A stretch of 6,714 nt of DNA from an uncultured Clostridia bacterium (lineage in GTDB: Bacteria > Bacillota > Clostridia > Oscillospirales > Oscillospiraceae). The notes beneath the pieces are model-generated. The model searched no databases, was not told where the DNA came from, and worked only from the letters and a program-made list of their open reading frames with translations. The stretch is taken from contig CALJDB010000062.1 of the NCBI GenBank assembly GCA_938023775.1, forward strand, positions 1 through 6,714, given 5' to 3'. Each line of letters opens with the position of its first letter. Within the stretch, counting starts at the first letter, position 1. Position numbers and translations under genes: made by a program. Positions 1 to 6,685 of this stretch are shown here, in pieces.

Positions 1-26
1 CCATAACCCCCGCATTTAATTTTTAT

Positions 27-53
27 GAATATTCACGAAAATCGTGAATATTC
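27..53. repeat. Perfect 12-bp inverted repeat upstream of the dxs promoter
   Basis: The left arm GAATATTCACGA (27-38) is the exact reverse complement of the right arm TCGTGAATATTC (42-53), with only AAA between them. The symmetry is perfect over 27 bases, in an AT-rich stretch that stands out from the GC-rich genes. It ends 28 bases before the -35 element of the dxs promoter, at roughly -90 to -64 from the predicted start of transcription. It could be a dimeric regulator's operator, or a stem at the end of an upstream transcript. The sequence after it (TTTGTG) is a poor U-tract, which weakens the terminator reading. The cognate protein is not recognised. Confidence 0.6.
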
Positions 54-81
54 TTTGTGAAAAATACGCGTCCGTTTTTCA

Positions 82-110
82 TTGTAAGAACGGGCGCTTT
101 GCGTTATAAT
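82..110 (+). promoter_or_regulatory. Predicted sigma-A-type promoter of the dxs operon
   Basis: A perfect -10 hexamer TATAAT lies at 105-110. The -35-like TTGTAA at 82-87 matches four of six consensus positions, and the spacer is exactly 17 bases. Transcription would start near 116-118, giving a leader of about 75 bases before the proposed dxs start codon at 192. The strength of the -10 and the ideal spacing make this the best promoter candidate in the window. It implies that dxs and the genes behind it can be transcribed independently of whatever lies to the left. Confidence 0.75.
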
Positions 111-131
111 GGGGGAACAGCAAGAATTATC

Positions 132-164
132 GCCCCGCGGAGAGTGCGGGGCTTCGTTTTGTTT
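132..164 (+). terminator. Terminator-like (attenuator-like) hairpin in the dxs leader
   Basis: GCCCCGC (132-138) pairs perfectly with GCGGGGC (146-152) around a 7-base loop, GGAGAGT. A T-rich run, TTCGTTTTGTTT (153-164), follows at once. This is the form of an intrinsic terminator, although the T-run is interrupted. It sits between the predicted transcription start and the dxs SD, so it could reduce read-through into the operon or act as a stable 5' hairpin. Whether it terminates cannot be told from sequence alone. Confidence 0.45.
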
Positions 165-191
165 GAACGGGGAAAAGGGGTTCAATATCGT
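163..191 (+). promoter_or_regulatory. Ribosome binding site of dxs, in the loop of a small hairpin
   Basis: The purine run GGGGAAAAGGGG (169-180) is the only good Shine-Dalgarno region before the conserved Dxs N-terminus. Its last G is 11 bases before the TTG at 192, and this supports that start. TTGAAC (163-168) and GTTCAA (180-185) are exact reverse complements, so most of the SD lies in the 11-base loop of a possible 6-bp stem. The G-runs could alternatively pair with the CCCC of the upstream hairpin (133-136), which would hide the SD. Confidence 0.55.
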
Positions 192-2036
192 TTGAGTATT
201 CTGGAACAGGTCCGCTGCTCGGCGGACGTTAAGGCGCTGCCGCGCGAGGCGCTGCCCCAGCTCTGCGCGGAGCTGCGCGAAAAGATCATAACGGGCGTTT
301 CGGAGACGGGCGGCCATCTCGCCTCCAGCCTTGGGGCGGTGGAGCTCACCGTGGCGCTCCACCGCGTTTATGACACGGCGCGCGACCGCGTCGTGTTCGA
401 TGTGGGCCACCAGTGCTATGCCCACAAGCTGCTCACCGGGCGGCAGGAGGCGTTTTCCACCCTGCGGCAGTTCGGCGGGCTCTCCGGCTTCCCGAAGCCC
501 TGCGAGGCTCCCGACGACGCCGCAATCGCGGGACATGCATCCACCTCCATCTCCAACGCGCTCGGCATGGCGCGGGCGCGCACCATTCTCGGCGGGGACT
601 ACGACGTCTGCGCTGTCATCGGCGACGGCGCGATGACCGGCGGGCTCGCCTATGAGGGGCTTGCCGACTGCGGCGAGAGCGGGGAGCCCATCGTCGTCGT
701 TCTGAACGACAACGCGATGAGCATCAGCGAGAGTGTCGGCGGCTTTGCGCGCATGCTCGCGAAAATGCGCGTCCGCCCCGGCTATATCGCCTTCAAGCGC
801 GCCTACCGGCGCACGATCGGGAAATATGAACACGTTTACCGCGTCATCCACCGCGTCAAGGAGTGGGTGAAGGACCTCGTGATGCCGGATAATCTCTTCG
901 AGGAGATGGGCTTTTATTACCTCGGTCCCATCGACGGCCACGATATCCGCACCGTGAGCCGAACGCTGCAATACGCGCGCGAGCTGCGCATCCCGGTGCT
1001 GGTCCATGTGCGCACGGTCAAGGGCCGCGGCTACGCGCCCGCCGAGCGCAGCCCGGACGTTTATCACGGCGTCTCCCCCTTCGACCCGGAGCAGGGCATC
1101 CGCCGCGCGGAGAAGCAGGACTTTTCCGCCGCCTTCGGCGAGGCGCTGCGCGCGGAGGCGGCGGCGGACGAGCGCATCGTCGCCGTCACAGCGGCGATGG
1201 CGGACGGCACGGGGCTCACGCGCTTTGCTCAGCAGTTCCCGAAGCGCTTTTTCGACGTCGGCATCGCGGAGGGCCACGCCGTGTCCCTCGCCGCCGGCAT
1301 GTCGCGGCAGGGGCTGCGCCCCGTTGCGGCGATCTATTCGAGCTTTCTCCAGCGCGCCTTCGATATGCTTATCCACGACGTCTCGCTGAGCGGCGAGAGC
1401 GTCGTGCTCGCGGTGGACCGCGCGGGGCTTGTCGGCGCGGACGGGGAGACCCATCAGGGCAGCTTCGACGTCGGCTATCTCTGTCAGGTGCCGGGGCTGC
1501 GGCTCTGGTCGCCGGCGAATTTCGCCGAGCTGCGGAGCATGCTTGCCCGCGCGCTGCGAACGCCGGGACCGACCGCGCTGCGCTACCCCCGCGGCGGCGA
1601 GGGCGCGTTCCGGGAGGACACCTCCGCGCTCGACGCCGCGCCGGTCCGACCGGGGCGGGACGCCGTGATCGTCACCTACGGCGTGCTCGTGAACGAGGCA
1701 CTCGCGGCGGCGGAGGAGCTGGAAAAACAGGGCGTTTCCGCCGCGGTTCTGAAGCTGAACCGGCTCGACGCGCCGGATTTTGACCTGATATGCAAAACCG
1801 CCGCGGAGACGGGCGCGGTGCTCGCCGCGGAGGAAACGGCGGAGGCGGGCTGCGTCGGAACGCGCATTTTAGCGGAAATGGCGCGCCGCGGCATCGCCGC
1901 AAAAGCCGCGCTGCGCAATCTGGGCAGCGGCGTCGTCCCGCAGGGAACGGTTGCGGAGCTGCGCGCGATGCTCGGACTGGACGCCGCGGGTCTCGCGGCG
2001 GCGGTGCGGGCGCTTTTGGGAGAGGATAAGGGATGA
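192..2036 (+). CDS. dxs: 1-deoxy-D-xylulose-5-phosphate synthase (Dxs)
   Basis: Cytoplasmic thiamine-diphosphate enzyme that condenses pyruvate with glyceraldehyde 3-phosphate to give DXP, the first step of the MEP isoprenoid pathway and a precursor for thiamine and pyridoxal. The protein is 614 residues, normal for the family. Visible motifs are TGGHLASSLG (39-48, active-site His41), the ThDP/Mg motif starting GDGAMTGG (144-151) with its partner Asn in VLNDN (170-174), VGIAEGHAV (356-364, catalytic Glu360), YSSFLQRAFD (382-391), and AVDRAGLVGADGETHQG (407-423, Arg410 and His421). A transketolase C-terminal domain follows from about 485. TTG at 192 is chosen because it gives the usual Dxs N-terminus and has an SD. 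The frame stays open back to a GTG at 57, but that start lies upstream of the predicted promoter and would add 45 unconserved residues. The stop overlaps tlyA by 4 bases. A Gly stands where E. coli has Gln in AEQH. Confidence 0.96.
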   Translation: MSILEQVRCSADVKALPREALPQLCAELREKIITGVSETGGHLASSLGAVELTVALHRVYDTARDRVVFDVGHQCYAHKLLTGRQEAFSTLRQFGGLSGFPKPCEAPDDAAIAGHASTSISNALGMARARTILGGDYDVCAVIGDGAMTGGLAYEGLADCGESGEPIVVVLNDNAMSISESVGGFARMLAKMRVRPGYIAFKRAYRRTIGKYEHVYRVIHRVKEWVKDLVMPDNLFEEMGFYYLGPIDGHDIRTVSRTLQYARELRIPVLVHVRTVKGRGYAPAERSPDVYHGVSPFDPEQGIRRAEKQDFSAAFGEALRAEAAADERIVAVTAAMADGTGLTRFAQQFPKRFFDVGIAEGHAVSLAAGMSRQGLRPVAAIYSSFLQRAFDMLIHDVSLSGESVVLAVDRAGLVGADGETHQGSFDVGYLCQVPGLRLWSPANFAELRSMLARALRTPGPTALRYPRGGEGAFREDTSALDAAPVRPGRDAVIVTYGVLVNEALAAAEELEKQGVSAAVLKLNRLDAPDFDLICKTAAETGAVLAAEETAEAGCVGTRILAEMARRGIAAKAALRNLGSGVVPQGTVAELRAMLGLDAAGLAAAVRALLGEDKG

Positions 2037-2842
2037 AAAAAATCAGACTCGACCAGCTCCTCGTGGACAAGGGCTACGCCCAGTCCCGCGAGCGGGCGAA
2101 GATCACGATCATGGAGGGCAACGTGTTTGTCGATGGTCAGCGCGTCGACAAGCCCGGCACCGCCGTGGACCCGGAAAAGCCGCTGGAGGTCCGCGGCGCG
2201 CAGCTCGCTTATGTTTCGCGCGGCGGGCTGAAGCTGGAAAAGGCGCTCGAGGTGTTCCCCGTGGACCCCGCGGGCAAGACATGCATCGACTGCGGCGCGT
2301 CCACCGGCGGCTTTACGGACCTGCTGCTCCAGCGCGGCGCGGCGAAGGTCTACGCCGTCGACGTCGGCTACGGCCAGCTCGCATGGAAGCTCCGGAGCGA
2401 CGCGCGCGTCGTGAATATGGAGCGCACGAACCTCCGTTACGTCACGCGCGAGCAGATCCCGGAGCCGCTGGACCTCGGCGTCTGCGACGTGTCGTTTATC
2501 TCCATCCGGCTTATCCTGCCCGCGGTCTGCGCGCTGCTGAAAGACGGCGCCGACATGCTCTGCCTCATCAAGCCCCAGTTCGAGGCGGGGCGCGAGAAGG
2601 TCGGCAAAAAAGGCGTCGTGCGCGACGCCGCCGTCCATCGCGAGGTGCTGGACGGTTACATGGCGCACTTCCCGGAGGCGGGCTTTACGCCGATGGGACT
2701 GGACTTTTCGCCCATCCGCGGTCCGGAGGGGAATATCGAGTTCCTCGTCTGGCTGAAAAAGGGGACCTTCGAGTCCCCGCTGATAGACCCCGCCGCCGTG
2801 GTCGCTGCGGCGCATGACGCATTCAAGGAGAAAGAGACATGA
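2033..2842 (+). CDS. tlyA: TlyA-family rRNA 2'-O-methyltransferase (S4 + FtsJ-like domains)
   Basis: SAM-dependent RNA methyltransferase. Characterised TlyA proteins 2'-O-methylate cytidines in 16S and/or 23S rRNA; which subunits are modified here is not visible. At 269 residues it has the family's usual length. An N-terminal S4 RNA-binding domain covers about 3-62 (RLDQLLVDKGYAQSRERAK), followed by YVSRGGLKLEKAL (60-72). The Rossmann methyltransferase domain has the SAM loop DCGASTGGF (86-94), VDVGYGQLAWKLR (109-121), DVSFIS (152-157) and LIKPQFEAGREKVGKKG (178-194). The catalytic tetrad K-D-K-E is present as Lys67, Asp152, Lys180 and Glu236, in register with the M. tuberculosis enzyme. Old annotations call this family hemolysin A; nothing here suggests a toxin. 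The ATG overlaps the dxs stop (ATGA), with GGGAGAGG 7 bases upstream, so translation is probably coupled to dxs. Confidence 0.94.
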   Translation: MKKIRLDQLLVDKGYAQSRERAKITIMEGNVFVDGQRVDKPGTAVDPEKPLEVRGAQLAYVSRGGLKLEKALEVFPVDPAGKTCIDCGASTGGFTDLLLQRGAAKVYAVDVGYGQLAWKLRSDARVVNMERTNLRYVTREQIPEPLDLGVCDVSFISIRLILPAVCALLKDGADMLCLIKPQFEAGREKVGKKGVVRDAAVHREVLDGYMAHFPEAGFTPMGLDFSPIRGPEGNIEFLVWLKKGTFESPLIDPAAVVAAAHDAFKEKET

Positions 2843-3696
2843 AACGGATTATTTTGTGCCCGAACCCCTATAAGGACGTCGGACTCGCCTTCACGGCGGA
2901 GGTGAAGCAGATGCTGGAGGGCGAGGGCTTTGAGGTGCTCGTCTGCCCGGAGTATCTGGACGGCGACCCGGCGGAGACGGAGCCCACGGCGGTGGAATGC
3001 TGCGAGCTTGCCGACGCGCTGCCGGGCGCGGAGCTTGCGGTCTCCCTCGGCGGCGACGGCACCATTATGCACACGGCGCGGCGGCTCGTCGGCCAGCGTA
3101 TCCCCATCATCGGCGTCAACCTCGGCACGGTCGGCTTCCTTGCGGAGCTTGAGCGCGGCGAGATCGAAAAGCTCATCCCCGCCGCCCACGGAAAATTTGT
3201 CATCAGCCCGCGCATGATGCTGAAGGTGGAGGTCCTGCGCGGCGGAAAGACCGTGTTCTCCAACTACGCGATGAACGACGTGTTTCTCCACGGTTTTGTC
3301 CAGATGATCCACCTCACCGCGCGGAGCGACGGGCGGCGCATGCTGGAGTTTTCCGGCGACGGCATCGTCATCGCCTCGCCTACGGGCTCGACGGCTTACT
3401 CCATGTCCGCCGGCGGTCCCCTCGTGGAGCCGGAGGCGGAGAATCTGATCGTGACGCCCATCTGCGCCTACGCGCTCGCCGCGCGCAGCTTCGTGCTCGC
3501 GCCGGAGCGGATCGTCACTGTCGCGGTGACGGACCTGCGCGGCAAGGCGATGCTGAGCGCGGACGGCGGCAGCTTCGACATTTTAGACGGCGACGTTCTG
3601 CGCGTGCAGAAATCCGAGCATCAGACGCTCATCGCCCACGTCGGCGACAAGGCGTTTTACGATATCGTATTTGAAAAACTGGGAGGCAGGAAGTGA
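2839..3696 (+). CDS. nadK: NAD kinase (NadK/PpnK)
   Basis: Phosphorylates NAD at the adenosine 2'-hydroxyl to give NADP, the cell's only de novo source of NADP(H). The protein is 285 residues, typical for bacteria. Visible motifs are VSLGGDGTIMHTARRL (68-83, with the catalytic GGDGT at 71-75), GVNLGTVGFLAELE (92-105), the NAD-contacting ND at 146-147 where many homologues have NE, and SPTGSTAYSMSAGGPL (180-195). The segment TPICAYALAARSFVL (206-220) matches the usual ICPHSL/ICPHTL region, but Ala210-Tyr211 replace the common Pro-His. The ATG overlaps the tlyA stop by 4 bases, and a strong AAGGAG SD (2825-2830) lies 8 bases upstream. NADP supply suits NADPH-dependent steps such as DXP reduction in the MEP pathway, but no direct link to its neighbours is shown. 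Confidence 0.95.
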   Translation: MKRIILCPNPYKDVGLAFTAEVKQMLEGEGFEVLVCPEYLDGDPAETEPTAVECCELADALPGAELAVSLGGDGTIMHTARRLVGQRIPIIGVNLGTVGFLAELERGEIEKLIPAAHGKFVISPRMMLKVEVLRGGKTVFSNYAMNDVFLHGFVQMIHLTARSDGRRMLEFSGDGIVIASPTGSTAYSMSAGGPLVEPEAENLIVTPICAYALAARSFVLAPERIVTVAVTDLRGKAMLSADGGSFDILDGDVLRVQKSEHQTLIAHVGDKAFYDIVFEKLGGRK

Positions 3697-3697
3697 A

Positions 3698-4147
3698 ATG
3701 AAATCTCTGCGGCAGGAAAAAATTCTGGAGATCATCGCGCGCGAGCATATCGAGACCCAGAACCAGCTCATGGAGGCGCTGCTGCGCGAGGGCGTGCGCA
3801 GCACGCAGGCGACGCTCAGCCGCGACATCCGGGATCTGCACCTCGTGAAGGAGCAGTCCCCCGATGGCGTTTACTGCTACGCCGCCGCGAGCCGCGAAGG
3901 CGGCTTTGACCACGATTCGCGCCTGCGCAAGATCTTCCGCGAGAGCGTGGTGGATTACGCCGTGGCACAGAACCTCATCGTCATCAAAACGCTGCCGGGG
4001 CTCGCAAACGCCGCCTGCTCCACGCTTGACAGCATGGACATCCCGCACCTTGTCGGGTCCCTCGCCGGCGACGATACCGCCTTCGTCGCGATGAAGGACA
4101 ACGCCGCTGCGGAGCGCTTCTGCAGCGAAATCGAAAAGCTGCTTTGA
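3698..4147 (+). CDS. argR: Arginine repressor (ArgR/AhrC family)
   Basis: Hexameric, arginine-sensing transcription factor that represses arginine biosynthesis and, in Firmicutes, can activate arginine catabolism. The protein is 149 residues, as expected. The N-terminal winged helix-turn-helix covers about 1-65 and carries the signature STQATLSRDIRDL (35-47). The C-terminal oligomerisation and arginine-binding domain covers about 75-149 and has QNLIVIKTLPGLANA (91-105) and GSLAGDDTAFV (120-130), whose Asp pair (125-126) corresponds to the arginine-contacting GDD motif. ATG at 3698 is chosen over an upstream in-frame ATG at 3671: it gives the family N-terminus, starts 1 base after the nadK stop, and has GGGAGG (3681-3686) at 11 bases. 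No arginine gene is in the window, so its targets must lie elsewhere. ArgR next to recN is a standard Firmicutes arrangement. Confidence 0.95.
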   Translation: MKSLRQEKILEIIAREHIETQNQLMEALLREGVRSTQATLSRDIRDLHLVKEQSPDGVYCYAAASREGGFDHDSRLRKIFRESVVDYAVAQNLIVIKTLPGLANAACSTLDSMDIPHLVGSLAGDDTAFVAMKDNAAAERFCSEIEKLL

Positions 4148-4163
4148 GCGCGGGGAGACGCCT

Positions 4164-5846
4164 ATGATCTCGGAACTGCACATTGAAAATATCGCGGTCA
4201 TCGAGCGGGCGGACATCGCCTTCGGCGCTGGCTTCAACGTTCTGACCGGCGAGACCGGCGCGGGCAAAAGCATCGTCATCGACTCCATCGACGCGGTGCT
4301 CGGCGGCCGCGTGACGCGCGAGCTCGTGCGCGCCGGGGCGGAAAAGGCGCTCGTGAACGCCGTGTTCACGGACGTGGACGTTTCCGACTGGCTCGCGGAG
4401 AACGACCTCGACGCGGAGGAGGAGCTCATTTTGCAGCGCCGCATCAGCGCGGATGGCAAGAGCGCCTGCCGCGTCAACGGCGCGGCGGTGACGGTCCAGC
4501 AGCTCCGCGCGCTCGGCGCGCTGCTGCTCGATATCCATGGTCAGAATGACGGCAGGCAGCTGCTCGACGAGGCGCGCCACCTTGACTATTTGGACCGCTT
4601 CGCCGGGGAGACGGCGGCGCTGGACGCTTACCGCGCAGCTTTCGAGACTTATCGCGGCGTAAAGCGCGAGATGGACCGGCTCCGGATGGACGAGCTCGAG
4701 AAGGAGCGGCTCACGGACCGCCTTTCCGCGGAGATCGAGGAGCTGGAAAAGGCGAAGCTCGTCCCCGGCGAGGAGGCGGAGCTGGAGAGCCGGCAGGGGC
4801 TTATGAAAAACGCCGTCCGCCTCACGGAAGCGCTGGAGGGCGCTTACGGCGCGCTTTACGAAGCTGACGAGAGCGCGCTCGGTCTCGTGGCGGACGCGGA
4901 GCGTTTCACCGCGGCGGCGGCTGCGATGGCGCCGGAGCTGGAGGAGGCGGCGAAGAGCATCTCCGAGGCGCGCTTCCTGCTGACGGACGCCGCCGAGCGC
5001 ATCGGCGACCTGCGCGCCACACTGAATTTCTCCGAGGAGGAATTTGACCGCGTGGAGAGCCGCCTTGCGCTGCTGCGCCGGCTGGAGCGGAAATATAATA
5101 CGAATGAGGCCGGGCTCGCCGAGCGGCTGGACGCCGACCGCGCGCGGCTTGCGGAGATCGAGTCGGCGGACGATCTGCTCGTCCAGCTCGAACGCGATCT
5201 GGCGCGGGCACGGTCCGCCGTGCTCGCCGCGGGCAAAACGCTGACGGAGCGGCGGCGCGCGGCGGGGGACGCGCTCGCGAAGCGCATCGAGGCGGAGCTG
5301 CGCTATCTCAGCATGCCCTCTGCGCGCTTTTGCGTGGAGATCGCGCCGAGCGAGAGCGCGGACGGCTTCGACGCCACGGGCTGCGACCGCGTGCGCTTTC
5401 TCATGAGCGCGAACGCCGGGGAAGCGCCGGGTCGCATCGCCCGCATCGCCTCCGGCGGCGAGCTGAGCCGCATTATGCTCGCCATGAAGTGCGTCTTCGC
5501 GGAGCACGACCGGGTGCAGAGCATGGTCTTCGACGAGATCGACACCGGCGTCTCCGGGGTCGCGGCGCAGCGCGTCGCGGAAAAAATGGGCGAGCTCAGC
5601 CGCAGCCGTCAAGTGCTCTGCATCACTCATCTGCCCCAAATTGCCGCGATGGCGGACACGCATTTTTCCATCAGCAAGGCGGAAAAGGCGGGGCGGACTT
5701 ACACGACCGTGACGCCGCTGGACCGCGAAGGCCGTCTGCGCGAGCTCGCGCGGCTCTACGGCGGCGACAAGGTTACGGAGACCACCCTGCGCGCTGCGGC
5801 GGAGCAGCTTGCCGCCGCGGAGGACTTCAAAAAATCGGGAAAGTGA
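4164..5846 (+). CDS. recN: DNA repair protein RecN (SMC-like ATPase)
   Basis: SMC-related ATPase that acts early in double-strand break repair, gathering DNA ends and promoting RecA-dependent recombination on the nucleoid. The protein is 560 residues, full length for RecN. The N-terminal head has Walker A GETGAGKS (29-36) and the Q-loop region HGQNDGRQLLD (125-135). A charged, Glu/Arg/Ala-rich coiled-coil section covers about 155-380, interrupted by the RecN-type RRLERKYN (305-312). The C-terminal head has the ABC signature IASGGELSRIMLA (428-440), Walker B VFDEIDTGVSG (455-465) and CITHLPQIAAMAD (486-498). The ATG at 4164 lies 16 bases after the argR stop, with GGGGAG (4152-4157) at 6 bases. 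No LexA-type operator was seen in front of it, so expression is probably driven from the dxs promoter or from an internal site I cannot identify. Confidence 0.96.
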   Translation: MISELHIENIAVIERADIAFGAGFNVLTGETGAGKSIVIDSIDAVLGGRVTRELVRAGAEKALVNAVFTDVDVSDWLAENDLDAEEELILQRRISADGKSACRVNGAAVTVQQLRALGALLLDIHGQNDGRQLLDEARHLDYLDRFAGETAALDAYRAAFETYRGVKREMDRLRMDELEKERLTDRLSAEIEELEKAKLVPGEEAELESRQGLMKNAVRLTEALEGAYGALYEADESALGLVADAERFTAAAAAMAPELEEAAKSISEARFLLTDAAERIGDLRATLNFSEEEFDRVESRLALLRRLERKYNTNEAGLAERLDADRARLAEIESADDLLVQLERDLARARSAVLAAGKTLTERRRAAGDALAKRIEAELRYLSMPSARFCVEIAPSESADGFDATGCDRVRFLMSANAGEAPGRIARIASGGELSRIMLAMKCVFAEHDRVQSMVFDEIDTGVSGVAAQRVAEKMGELSRSRQVLCITHLPQIAAMADTHFSISKAEKAGRTYTTVTPLDREGRLRELARLYGGDKVTETTLRAAAEQLAAAEDFKKSGK

Positions 5847-5859
5847 GGGAAAGATTTTT

Positions 5860-6585
5860 ATGACGATCGACCGCAAGCAAATGAAGGCGGAGGCGCGCCT
5901 CGCCATGCGCGAGCACCGTCCGAGCATCTACCTGATGGCGATGATCTACGCCGTCATTCTCTATGTCCTTGGCTCGCTGGGTCTGCGGCTCCAGCTTCCG
6001 GGGATCACGGTGGACCAGCTGATCGCGATCAGCTCCGGGATGATGAGCGAGGAGGAGCTCCTGCGCATCGCGTCCCAGCTCGGCACGCCCGGCGTGGCTG
6101 TCACGCTGCTGCGCATTGCAATCAATCTGATGGAGATGGTTCTCGGCGCGGGCTTCGCGCTCGTCTGCCTGAACGTGGCGCGCCGCCTGCCTGCCACGGC
6201 GGGCACGCTGTTCGACGGCTTCGGGCTCTTCTTCCGCGTGATCTGGCTGGAGATTCTGATGGCGATCTTCGTGTTCCTATGGTCCCTGCTGCTCATCGTG
6301 CCGGGCATCATCGCGGGCTATCGCTACCGCTTTGCGCTCTATATCCTGCTCGACGATCCGAGCAAGGGCGCGCTGCAATGTATCCGCGAGAGCAAGGACC
6401 TGACTTATGGACACAAGGGCGAGCTTTTCGTGCTGGACCTCAGCTTCCTCGGCTGGAGCCTCCTCAGCGCCGTTCCCTTTGTCAGCATCTATACCCGGCC
6501 TTATATGACCGTTACGGATGTCAATTTTTACCGTGCCATTCTGGGAGAGAGCGGTGCCGCGGACGGTCCTGTCTGGGAGAGTTGA
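5860..6585 (+). CDS. DUF975 family integral membrane protein, function unknown
   Basis: Multi-pass membrane protein of 241 residues that I place in the DUF975 family, which has no established function. Hydrophobic segments are seen at about 22-42, 80-104, 123-155 (long enough for one or two passes, ending IVPGIIAGYRYRFALYIL) and 188-212. The family-like stretch TYGHKGELFVLDLSFLGW (182-199) and the acidic YILLDD (161-166) support the assignment. The N-terminus is basic (RKQMKAEAR), with no cleavable signal peptide. ATG at 5860 is preferred over an in-frame ATG at 5809 inside recN because GAGGGAAAG (5845-5853) precedes it and the family pattern begins there. It starts 13 bases after the recN stop, so it is probably the last gene of the operon. 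A short Gly/Ala-rich tail follows the last conserved PY...FY region. Confidence 0.85.
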   Translation: MTIDRKQMKAEARLAMREHRPSIYLMAMIYAVILYVLGSLGLRLQLPGITVDQLIAISSGMMSEEELLRIASQLGTPGVAVTLLRIAINLMEMVLGAGFALVCLNVARRLPATAGTLFDGFGLFFRVIWLEILMAIFVFLWSLLLIVPGIIAGYRYRFALYILLDDPSKGALQCIRESKDLTYGHKGELFVLDLSFLGWSLLSAVPFVSIYTRPYMTVTDVNFYRAILGESGAADGPVWES

Positions 6586-6617
6586 AAATTTGAAAGCGTC
6601 TGCGGGCGGGGAGATAA

Positions 6618-6685
6618 AATAGGTTTCGCGCCGCGCACGGCGCTAAGATTTAATAAGTTTCGCGCCCGCGGGACGCGACTTACTT
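6618..6685. repeat. Two imperfect 34-base units, each with a GC-rich hairpin
   Basis: AATAGGTTTCGCGCC (6618-6632) recurs as AATAAGTTTCGCGCC (6652-6666): 14 of 15 bases identical, exactly 34 bases apart. In the first unit GCGCCG (6628-6633) pairs with CGGCGC (6638-6643) around CGCA. In the second, TCGCG (6660-6664) pairs with CGCGA (6674-6678), with a bulged A and further C-G pairs inside. The rest of each unit has diverged in sequence but keeps a GC-rich dyad. This resembles a small intergenic palindromic repeat cluster more than a coding remnant. Confidence 0.55.

Noticed and set aside
1..26. 3' end of an upstream gene (for example ispA or xseB, the usual neighbours) or the start of a leftward gene
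   Set aside because: Too short to recognise. Stops occur early in two of the + frames, and the - strand ATG at 13-15 has no ribosome binding site.
24..56. ArgR operator (ARG box) overlapping the dyad
   Set aside because: TGAAT and ATTCA half sites occur, but they abut or face the wrong way. The 4-base spacing of the consensus TGAAT-N4-ATTCA is not met.
117..191. TPP riboswitch in the dxs leader, as Dxs uses thiamine diphosphate
   Set aside because: The leader is only about 75 bases and I do not see the conserved THI-box core. The visible structure is two simple hairpins.
33..1454. Open frame of 473 codons on the - strand opposite dxs
   Set aside because: It lies antisense to a gene with clear Dxs motifs. 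Its Arg/Ala/His-rich composition is what GC-rich third positions create on the opposite strand, and no family is recognisable.
1676..2815. Open frame of 379 codons on the - strand across the dxs/tlyA junction
   Set aside because: Same kind of shadow: no motif, and it crosses two real genes.
2033..2842. Hemolysin or toxin function for TlyA
   Set aside because: The S4 and FtsJ-like domains and the intact K-D-K-E tetrad indicate an rRNA methyltransferase; the hemolysin name is historical.
4100..4163. SOS (LexA) operator or separate promoter in front of recN
   Set aside because: No CGAAC-N4-GTTCG-like dyad and no convincing -35/-10 pair was seen in the argR end or the 16-base gap.
3984..5927. 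Open frame of 647 codons on the - strand opposite argR, recN and the start of the DUF975 gene
   Set aside because: It is antisense to well-conserved genes and spans their junctions. Its translation is low-complexity Arg/Ala/Leu/His-rich without motifs, so it is a codon-bias shadow despite its length.
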